DNA of 64,000 bases from Clostridium tunisiense TJ (GTDB taxonomy: Bacteria; Bacillota; Clostridia; Clostridiales; Clostridiaceae). The stretch is from the NCBI RefSeq assembly GCF_000300195.1, contig NZ_AMQH01000010.1:34935-98934 (forward strand), given 5' to 3'. The notes under the pieces are model-generated. The model made no database searches and was not told the DNA's origin. It worked only from the letters and a program-made list of their open reading frames with translations. The position numbers were made by a program, and so were the translations under genes. Within the stretch, counting starts at the first letter, position 1. Each line of letters starts with the position of its first letter. This document shows positions 55,703 to 64,000 of the stretch, in pieces.

Positions 55703-55875
55703 TGTGGATAAATGTAAATTTTGCATAGGAATTTATCCACAATTATTTTTATACTAATTTTGTTTGTTTGTATAGGGTTGAGGCACTTATCCACAAACCC
55801 ACAGCCCCTACTACTATTACTACTATTTTTTTATTATTATCTAGTCTATCTTTGAGAATTTTTTCATGTGTATAA
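55703..55875. other. oriC right part: DnaA boxes, DnaA-trio and unwinding region
   Basis: DnaA boxes TTATCCACA at 55733-55741 and 55787-55795 (plus) and 55703-55711 (minus), TTATACACA at 55867-55875 (minus). The 55787 box is followed by AACCCACAG, GCCCC and then the trio array TAC-TAC-TAT-TAC-TAC-TAT (55809-55826) and an AT tract. This is the same order as the basal unwinding system of Bacillus subtilis, so strand opening is predicted at about 55810-55850. Confidence 0.92.
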
Positions 55876-55890
55876 AGGAGGATCTTTTTT

Positions 55891-56997
55891 ATGAAATTTA
55901 TTACCGAAAAGAGTTTATTACAAGATGCAATATCTACTGTACAAAAATCAATTACTGGAAAGTCTACAATGCCTATACTTCAAGGAATTTATATTTCAGC
56001 AAAAAATAATACACTTACACTAATAGGTTCAGATATAGATGTGAGTATTGAAACTAAAATAGAAGCAAATATTATAGAAGAAGGAGAAATTGTCTTAGAT
56101 TCTAGACTTTTTGGAGAAATAGTTAGAAAGCTACCTAATGCTCCAATAGAAGTTACTTCAATAGAAAATAATAATATTGAAATTATTTGCCAGAAATCTA
56201 CTGTTCAGTTAATACATATGAATGCAGATGAATATCCAAATTTGCCAGTAGTTGATGAGGATGTAGTATTGTCAATATCTCAAAAAAACCTAAAGAATAT
56301 GATAAAATCAACTATTTTTGCTATTTCTCAGGATGATACTAGGCCAATACTTACAGGAGTTTTGTTTGAAATAAAGGAAAAAAGATTAAACTTAGTTGCT
56401 CTTGATGGATATAGAGTAGCCTTTAGAAGCGAAAATATAGATTGTGATAACAACAGAGAAGCTGTTATTCCAGGAAAAACCTTAAATGAAATCTCTAAAA
56501 TACTAAATGATAGTGATGATGAGGTTCAAATTACCTTTACTAGTAATCAAATCTTATTTAACTTTGGAAATACTAAAGTTATTTCTAGACTTTTAGAAGG
56601 AGAATTCATTAAATATAGCTCAATTATTCCTCAAGAGTATAAATTAAGATTGGCAGTGAGAAGGGAAGATATGTTAAGCTGTGTTGAAAGAGCATCCCTA
56701 ATGGCCAAAGATGGAAACACAAATCTTGTAAAGCTAGATATTGAAGATGATGTAATGGTTGTTACGTCCAATTCTCAATTGGGAAAGGCAAGAGAAGAAG
56801 TAAACATAAACTTGCAAGGTGAAGGAATAAAAATTGCATTTAACTCAAAATACCTTATTGATGTATTTAAAATTATGGAGGAAGATGAGGTTATAATGGA
56901 ACTTACATCTCCCGTAACTCCTTGCGTTGTTAAAAATAAAAATGAAGATAATAGCACTTATTTATTGTTACCAGTAAGGCTTTTAAATAATAATTAG
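55891..56997 (+). CDS. dnaN: DNA polymerase III beta clamp
   Basis: The 368-residue protein has the three-domain clamp pattern: MKFITEKSLLQDAISTVQK, DTRPILTGVLFE and the C-terminal CVVKNKNEDNSTYLLLPVRL with the peptide-binding pocket. Ribosome site AAAGGAGGATC. Its promoter lies within or near the oriC right cluster. Confidence 0.98.
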   Translation: MKFITEKSLLQDAISTVQKSITGKSTMPILQGIYISAKNNTLTLIGSDIDVSIETKIEANIIEEGEIVLDSRLFGEIVRKLPNAPIEVTSIENNNIEIICQKSTVQLIHMNADEYPNLPVVDEDVVLSISQKNLKNMIKSTIFAISQDDTRPILTGVLFEIKEKRLNLVALDGYRVAFRSENIDCDNNREAVIPGKTLNEISKILNDSDDEVQITFTSNQILFNFGNTKVISRLLEGEFIKYSSIIPQEYKLRLAVRREDMLSCVERASLMAKDGNTNLVKLDIEDDVMVVTSNSQLGKAREEVNINLQGEGIKIAFNSKYLIDVFKIMEEDEVIMELTSPVTPCVVKNKNEDNSTYLLLPVRLLNNN

Positions 56998-57008
56998 GAT
57001 GTGATTAC

Positions 57009-57215
57009 ATGGTAGAGGTTGAAATAAACACTGAATTTATAAAACTAGATTCTTTCTTGAAGTTTACAGGAGCTGCCACCTTAGGATCGGAAGCTAAATT
57101 TTATATACAAAATGGTGATGTTAAAGTAAATGGTAATCCTGAAACCCAAAGAGGAAAAAAGTTATATAAAGGCGATGAAATAGAGTTTCAAGGTGAAACT
57201 TATAAAGTAAAATAA
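57009..57215 (+). CDS. yaaA: S4-domain protein YaaA/RlbA
   Basis: The 68-residue protein is a single S4 RNA-binding domain: FIKLDSFLKFTGAATLGSEAK, IQNGDVKVNG and GDEIEF. It lies between dnaN and recF, the conserved place for yaaA; proposed role in ribosome assembly. An rho-independent-like inverted repeat (AAAGAGGCTG ... CAGCCTCTTT, 57222-57250) follows. Confidence 0.93.
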   Translation: MVEVEINTEFIKLDSFLKFTGAATLGSEAKFYIQNGDVKVNGNPETQRGKKLYKGDEIEFQGETYKVK

Positions 57216-57221
57216 AAAATT

Positions 57222-57250
57222 AAAGAGGCTGCAAGGTTACAGCCTCTTTT
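57222..57250 (+). terminator. Terminator after yaaA
   Basis: AAAGAGGCTG pairs with CAGCCTCTTT around a short loop; TTTT follows. It separates dnaN-yaaA from recF. Confidence 0.75.
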
Positions 57251-57418
57251 AAATTTCATTGTACTTTAGGATTTTTAAGAAATTAAATGAATATAATATA
57301 AATAATTTGAAACTTAAAATTGTTGTAGTAAAATAGTACATGTAGCTAAATATAGTTATTTTCCACAAATTTGCACACTTGACTAATATATTATGATATA
57401 ATTTTAATAGGTGTTTTT

Positions 57419-58510
57419 ATGTATGTTAAATATTTGAATTTGATAAATTTTAGAAATTATAAAGAATTAAATCTTGAATTTTGTAATGGAACAAATATAT
57501 TTGTAGGAGATAATGCTCAAGGAAAAACAAATATCTTAGAAGCACTTTATTACACAAGTATTGGGAAGTCTCATAGAACAAATAAAGATAAAGAACTTAT
57601 AAAATGGAATGAAGAAGAGGCGTATATTAAAACATATATAGCCAAAGAGAGACTAGATAAAAAAATTCAAATCAAAATTTTCAAAGAGGGAAAAAAGGGG
57701 ATTAATATAAATTCAATTAAAATAACTAAGCTTCAAGAATTAGTTGGAGTACTAAATGTGGTTATGTTCTCCCCAGAGGATTTAAGTATAATAAAAGATT
57801 CACCCTCACATAGAAGAAAATTTTTGGATATAGAGCTTTGTAAGTTAAATTCAAGGTATTATTATAGTTTATCCATGTATAAAAAAGTTCTTAATGAGAG
57901 AAATATGGTACTTAAAAGGTATAATAGCAATCCAGATATGCTAGACATATATGATGTTCAACTTTCTGAGTTAGGTGCTTATATAGTTAGAGAGCGATTA
58001 AGCTATATTAAAATGCTAAATCACCATGGAAGTGGCATACATAAGGATATTACTCAAAATAGAGAGAGTATAGAATTTAAATATATAACAGCTTTAAAGT
58101 TAGTGGAAGATGTTAAAGGTGAAATTTATAGCTCATTAATTAATAATAGAAAAAGAGATATTGAAAGAAAAGTTACTTCTGTGGGTCCACATAGAGATGA
58201 TTTATCTATTCTTATAAATGGAATGGATGTAAAGATATTTGGTTCTCAGGGACAGCAAAGAACCTCTGTTCTTTCAATTAAGTTCGCGTCACTTTATATT
58301 ATTAAGGAGCTCACTGGTGAATATCCTCTTCTTCTTTTAGATGATGTATTGTCTGAACTTGATACAAAAAGGCAAGAATATATATTAAGTTCAATTAAAA
58401 ATGTACAGACTTTAATTACCTGTACGGGCTTTAATGATATTAAAGGGAATTTAAAGAGTGAAGTATTTAAGATATTTAAAGTTAATAATGGTACCATAGA
58501 AGAAGGATAA
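57419..58510 (+). CDS. recF: DNA replication and repair protein RecF
   Basis: RecF, with RecO and RecR, loads RecA at gaps. The 363-residue SMC-like ATPase has Walker A FVGDNAQGKTNILEALYY, signature GSQGQQRT and Walker B LLLLDDVLSELD. The start ATG has only a weak AGGTG site. It is followed 16 bases later by remB. Confidence 0.97.
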   Translation: MYVKYLNLINFRNYKELNLEFCNGTNIFVGDNAQGKTNILEALYYTSIGKSHRTNKDKELIKWNEEEAYIKTYIAKERLDKKIQIKIFKEGKKGININSIKITKLQELVGVLNVVMFSPEDLSIIKDSPSHRRKFLDIELCKLNSRYYYSLSMYKKVLNERNMVLKRYNSNPDMLDIYDVQLSELGAYIVRERLSYIKMLNHHGSGIHKDITQNRESIEFKYITALKLVEDVKGEIYSSLINNRKRDIERKVTSVGPHRDDLSILINGMDVKIFGSQGQQRTSVLSIKFASLYIIKELTGEYPLLLLDDVLSELDTKRQEYILSSIKNVQTLITCTGFNDIKGNLKSEVFKIFKVNNGTIEEG

Positions 58511-58526
58511 ACTAAGGAGGGTTACA

Positions 58527-58790
58527 ATGTTTCTGCATTTAGGTGAAAATGTAGTGGTTCCTGTTAAAGATGTTATAGGAATTTTTGATATAGAAGCCAC
58601 TATGTATAGTCCAGATACAAGTCAGTTTTTAAGAATGGCAGAAGAAGATGGGTTTGTGGAGAGAATCACAAAGGATAAACCTAAATCCTTCGTAATAGCA
58701 GAGGTTGATAAAAAGAGTAAAATATATCTTTCTCCAATCTCTTCAACTACTTTAAGCAAAAGAACAGATATTGCATATTGTGAGCTTTAG
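58527..58790 (+). CDS. remB: RemB-like regulator (DUF370)
   Basis: The 87-residue protein matches RemB/YaaB: MFLHLGENVVVPVKDVIGIF and FVERITKDKPKSFVIAE. Related to RemA, a DNA-binding matrix regulator in bacilli; RemB function is less defined. Ribosome site AAGGAGGG. The stop codon lies on the left end of MITE-like element C. Confidence 0.92.
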   Translation: MFLHLGENVVVPVKDVIGIFDIEATMYSPDTSQFLRMAEEDGFVERITKDKPKSFVIAEVDKKSKIYLSPISSTTLSKRTDIAYCEL

Positions 58791-58958
58791 GTATCTTTAA
58801 AATAACTAGTAAGATCCATAGTGTAGTTTGGCATTAAACTAGGTTAATAGGACTCATTAATAGTACAACTACTAATTAGGACTATTTACTTACAAAACAA
58901 TTAATTTTGTCAATGCAAAGTACCTATAGAATACTTCAAGTGTTATTTTAGATACCTT
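58788..58958. repeat. MITE-like repeat element, copy C
   Basis: Left end AGGTATCTTTAAAATAACTA and right end (reverse complement) AGGTATCTAAAATAACACTT form the inverted termini, about 170 bp. It fills the remB-gyrB gap, ending about 20 bases before the gyrB start, so it may carry or disrupt the gyrB promoter. Confidence 0.65.
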
Positions 58959-58978
58959 AGTTTAAGTTAGGAGGATAG

Positions 58979-60889
<1,911 letters not shown>

Positions 60890-60919
60890 CCTTTAGGAAA
60901 TAAAGTGAGGGTGTAGTAC

Positions 60920-63517
60920 ATGAATAATGAACATAGGGTATTACCCGTTGATATAAGACATGAAATGAAAAAATCTTATATAGACTATGCTATGAGTGTT
61001 ATAGTAGGTCGTGCTTTACCAGACGTTAGAGATGGTTTAAAACCTGTTCATAGAAGAATATTGTTTTCCATGCATGAACTTGGAATAACACCAGAAAAAA
61101 GCTATAGAAAATGTGCCAGAATCGTCGGAGACGTTTTAGGTAAGTATCACCCACATGGTGATAGTTCAGTATACGATGCTCTTGTTAGAATGGCACAGGA
61201 TTTCTCTATAAGATATACACTAGTAGATGGCCATGGTAACTTTGGTTCTGTTGATGGAGACTCTGCAGCAGCTATGAGATACACAGAGGCAAAAATGAGT
61301 AAAATCACAACTCAAATGCTTCGTGACATCAATAAAGAGACTGTAGATTTCGGGCCAAACTTTGATGGAGAGGAAAAAGAGCCGTTAGTGCTACCATCAA
61401 GATTTCCAAACCTTTTAGTTAATGGTTCATCAGGAATAGCTGTTGGTATGGCAACAAATATTCCTCCACATAACTTAGGTGAAGTTATAGATGGAGTAAT
61501 AATGCTTATAGAAAACAGTGATGTAACAGTAAGTGATTTAATGACTAAAATAAAGGGACCAGATTTTCCTACAGCAGGTATAATCCTAGGTAGGGGAGGA
61601 ATAAAAAGTGCTTATGAAACAGGGAGAGGAAAAATCCTTGTAAGATCTAAGTGTGAAATTGAAGAACATAACGGAAGAAACAGAATAATAGTTTCTGAAA
61701 TTCCTTATCAAGTTAATAAGGCAAATCTAATAGAGCACATTGCAGAATTAGTTAAAGATAAGAAAATTGATGGAATCTCAGACCTTAGAGATGAATCTGA
61801 TAGAGAAGGTATGAGAATTGTCATAGAGCTTAAGAGAGATGCCAATGCAAATATAACTCTAAATAGATTGTATAAGCATACAAAAATGCAGGATACTTTT
61901 GGTGTTATTATGCTTGCATTAGTGGATAATGAACCTCAAGTTTTAAACTTAAAACAAATGCTAGTTCATTACTTAAATCATCAAAAGGATGTTGTAAGAA
62001 GAAGAACTATATTTGAATTAGATAAAGCCGAGGCAAGAGCTCATATCTTAGAAGGACTTAAAATAGCACTAGATCATATCGATGAAGTTATAGCTTTAAT
62101 TAGAGGTTCAAAAACAACTCAAGAAGCTAAGGAAGGATTAATGAGTAAGTTCAACCTTTCTGAAAGACAATCTCAAGCAATTCTTGAAATGAGACTTCAA
62201 AGATTAACTGGTTTAGAGAGAGATAAAATAGAGCAAGAATATGCAGATGTTTTAGAGACTATAAAGTATCTAAGATCAATTCTTGAAAATGAGGAAATTC
62301 TTTTAGGAATCATCAAAGATGAGTTAATGGAAATAAGAACTAAGTATGGTGATGAAAGAAGAACTGTTATTGAGAAAAGCTTAAATAGCTTAGAAGATGA
62401 AGACCTAATAGATGAGGAAGATGTAGTTATTACATTAACTCACACTGGATATATAAAGAGATTACCAGCAGATACTTATAATGCACAAAAAAGAGGGGGA
62501 AGAGGAATACAAGGTATTAATGCAAAGGAAAATGACTTTGTTGAACATGTATTAATAACTCCAACTTTAAATAGTATTCTATTCTTCACTAATAGAGGTA
62601 AATCTTATAAGCTTAAAGCTTATGAAATTCCAGAGGGTAGTAGAACATCTAAGGGAACTAATATAGTTAATATACTTCCTTTAGAGGCAGGAGAATCTAT
62701 TCAAGCAGTGATATCTTTAAGAACCTTTGATAAAGATAACTATCTTGTAATGGGTACTAAAGAGGGGGTTGTTAAAAAGACTTCCCTTGATAAGTATGAA
62801 CATATAAGAAAAAATGGATTAAATGCCATAAACCTTAGGGAAAATGATGAGCTTATTGGTGTAAGAATTACTACAGGAAATAGTGAAATAGTATTCGTAA
62901 CTAAATGTGGGTATTCTATACGCTTTAATGAAAAAGATGTTAGGGAAATGGGCAGGACGGCAACAGGTGTTAAAGCTATTACCTTAAGAGAAGATGATAT
63001 TGCAGTTTCTATGATTATTGCAAAACCTAATGAAGAACTATTAGTAATTAGTGAAAAAGGTTTTGGAAAGAGAACGGATATTTCTGAGTACACTCTACAA
63101 AGAAGAGGTGGAAAGGGACTTAAAACTTATAAAGTTACTGAAAAGACTGGTAGATTAGTTGGAGCCAGAGTAGTTAGAAACTTAGATGAAATGATGCTTA
63201 TAAACAGTGATGGAATAATCATTAGAATTAATGTAAGTGACATATCTACAACTAGTAGAAATGCTATGGGAGTTACCCTAATGAAAACTGGTGAAGATGT
63301 AAATATAGTTGCTATAGCTAAGATTAATTACACTGATGCAAAAGATGAAGAAATGGAACTAGAAGAATCTAAAAATAATTTAGAAGATAAATCAGATGTG
63401 GCATTAGAACTAGATAATGGTGAAGAATTTGAAGGTGAAGATGTTACAGAGGATTATTTAGTAGAGGATCTAGATGATATTGAAGAAGAAGTAAAAGATT
63501 TAGAAGATGAAATATAG
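60920..63517 (+). CDS. gyrA: DNA gyrase subunit A
   Basis: GyrA holds the breakage-reunion centre. The 865-residue protein has [15 protein letters not shown] (the quinolone-determining region with Ser and Asp in the usual sensitive form), catalytic Tyr in [10 protein letters not shown], and the GyrA-box QRRGGKG near residue 730 of the C-terminal wrapping domain. The last about 60 residues are strongly acidic (runs of Glu and Asp to the end), an extension that may modulate DNA wrapping. Confidence 0.98.
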   Translation: MNNEHRVLPVDIRHEMKKSYIDYAMSVIVGRALPDVRDGLKPVHRRILFSMHELGITPEKSYRKCARIVGDVLGKYHPHGDSSVYDALVRMAQDFSIRYTLVDGHGNFGSVDGDSAAAMRYTEAKMSKITTQMLRDINKETVDFGPNFDGEEKEPLVLPSRFPNLLVNGSSGIAVGMATNIPPHNLGEVIDGVIMLIENSDVTVSDLMTKIKGPDFPTAGIILGRGGIKSAYETGRGKILVRSKCEIEEHNGRNRIIVSEIPYQVNKANLIEHIAELVKDKKIDGISDLRDESDREGMRIVIELKRDANANITLNRLYKHTKMQDTFGVIMLALVDNEPQVLNLKQMLVHYLNHQKDVVRRRTIFELDKAEARAHILEGLKIALDHIDEVIALIRGSKTTQEAKEGLMSKFNLSERQSQAILEMRLQRLTGLERDKIEQEYADVLETIKYLRSILENEEILLGIIKDELMEIRTKYGDERRTVIEKSLNSLEDEDLIDEEDVVITLTHTGYIKRLPADTYNAQKRGGRGIQGINAKENDFVEHVLITPTLNSILFFTNRGKSYKLKAYEIPEGSRTSKGTNIVNILPLEAGESIQAVISLRTFDKDNYLVMGTKEGVVKKTSLDKYEHIRKNGLNAINLRENDELIGVRITTGNSEIVFVTKCGYSIRFNEKDVREMGRTATGVKAITLREDDIAVSMIIAKPNEELLVISEKGFGKRTDISEYTLQRRGGKGLKTYKVTEKTGRLVGARVVRNLDEMMLINSDGIIIRINVSDISTTSRNAMGVTLMKTGEDVNIVAIAKINYTDAKDEEMELEESKNNLEDKSDVALELDNGEEFEGEDVTEDYLVEDLDDIEEEVKDLEDEI

Positions 63518-63560
63518 TACAAAGTATAATATTTCAAATGAATAACAGCTTATAAATTCA

Positions 63561-63604
63561 AGAGACTAAGATAGAAAAGATCTATTTTAGTCTCTATTTT
63601 TATA
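63561..63604 (+). terminator. Terminator of gyrB-gyrA
   Basis: AGAGACTAAGATAGA pairs with TCTATTTTAGTCTCT, followed by ATTTTTAT. Confidence 0.88.
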
Positions 63605-63839
63605 TAAACACAAAAATATCAAGCTAAACACTTCCAAGTGTATCAATAGTTGAAATAAAGAGGATTTTAAAGGAATTTCTAGATATTATCATAGTATTTA
63701 AGCTACAAGAAATATTATACCAGCACTTAGGGTATTAATTATGATAAGATATGTCTTGTCCTTAAGAACGGACGAAAAACACTTAAAACTTAAAACAACT
63801 TTTAAATTATTGATAGAAATATTAAAAATAAAAAAAGTG

Positions 63840-63868
63840 TTGACAAAGATTTTAAATGATGATAAGAT
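63840..63868 (+). promoter_or_regulatory. rRNA operon promoter
   Basis: TTGACA (63840-63845), 17-base spacer, TAAGAT (63863-63868), close to consensus, before the 16S leader. Confidence 0.85.
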
Positions 63869-64000
63869 ATAAAAGTCGCCAGATGGTGACAACGCTACAG
63901 TGTAGCGCAAAATTGGTCTTTGAAAATTAAACAGAGAAAAAGGTAAAACCAGTTAATTCCGAATCAGAAATGATTCTTAGTGAACGATAAGTTCACAAAA

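Larger units (their letters stand above)
63518..64000. other. rRNA operon promoter region and leader
   Basis: The gap holds the gyrA terminator, the rRNA promoter, hairpins at about 63874-63889 and 63891-63908, and the leader motif GGTCTTTGAAAATTAAACAG typical just upstream of clostridial 16S genes, followed by GTGAAC/GTTCAC at the edge. The 16S gene itself is beyond base 64000. Confidence 0.85.

Overview
The window is a low-GC, AT-rich chromosomal segment spanning the replication origin of an endospore-forming Firmicute, most likely a Clostridium sensu stricto species. The reasons are the rpmH-rnpA-yidD-yidC-jag / mnmE-mnmG-rsmG / noc-parA-parB block on one side of dnaA and dnaN-yaaA-recF-remB-gyrB-gyrA on the other, the sporulation-type Lon protease and YyaC, the single clustered fab/acc operon of clostridial order, and strong GGAGG ribosome sites throughout. 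The species cannot be fixed from sequence reading alone. Nearly everything left of the origin (about 53.7-55.9 kb) is on the minus strand and everything right of it is on the plus strand, so genes run with replication. Exceptions are a dnaD-dnaI pair, a BaiN/HI0933-type flavoprotein, a cysteine desulfurase and yyaC.

Layout. 1-4059: 5' part of a giant regulatory protein (kinase-like domain, ATPase, TPR repeats, start of a GAF-like domain) running off the window edge. 4.1-6.9 kb: SEC-C methionine aminopeptidase, amidase-like protein, DegV. 7.1-17.4 kb: complete type II fatty acid operon fabT-fabH-acpP-fabK-fabD-fabG-fabF-accB-fabZ-accC-accD-accA, driven by a consensus promoter with two FabT-type operators on the transcription start; several intercistronic regions hold strong hairpins. 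17.7-21.7 kb: a protein of unknown function with an internal duplication, an M23 peptidase, then dnaD-dnaI. 21.9-22.9 kb: twelve tRNA genes, three tandem copies of Glu-Val-Asp-Thr. 23.3-31.6 kb: flavoproteins, a DUF1858 CxxC protein, purA, YhaM-type nuclease, TM2 protein, dnaB. 31.7-37.5 kb: lonC, rplI, gdpP, DUF2232, MazG-like. 37.8-41.9 kb: DUF951, DUF3343-yedF and a divergent cysteine desulfurase (a selenium/sulfur group), yyaC. 42.4-51.1 kb: YkuS family, DUF4446, parB, parA, noc, rsmG, mnmG, mnmE, with three parS sites. 51.6-53.7 kb: jag, yidC, yidD, rnpA, rpmH. 53.7-55.9 kb: bipartite oriC around dnaA. 55.9-63.5 kb: dnaN to gyrA. The window ends in an rRNA promoter and leader just before a presumed 16S gene.

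The less ordinary content is mostly non-coding: three MITE-like elements with AGGCATCT-type terminal inverted repeats; two copies of an 81-bp conserved structured sequence; paired TGTAAC-N4-GTTACA sites placed exactly 41.5 bp upstream of predicted starts of two unrelated redox/unknown genes; parS sites abutting stop codons, one embedded in a terminator; a hairpin between the ribosome site and the TTG start of lonC; and a cluster of four hairpins directly after acpP. I saw no CRISPR array, prophage or insertion sequence. All identifications are by motif and family recognition from reading; no database search was run.
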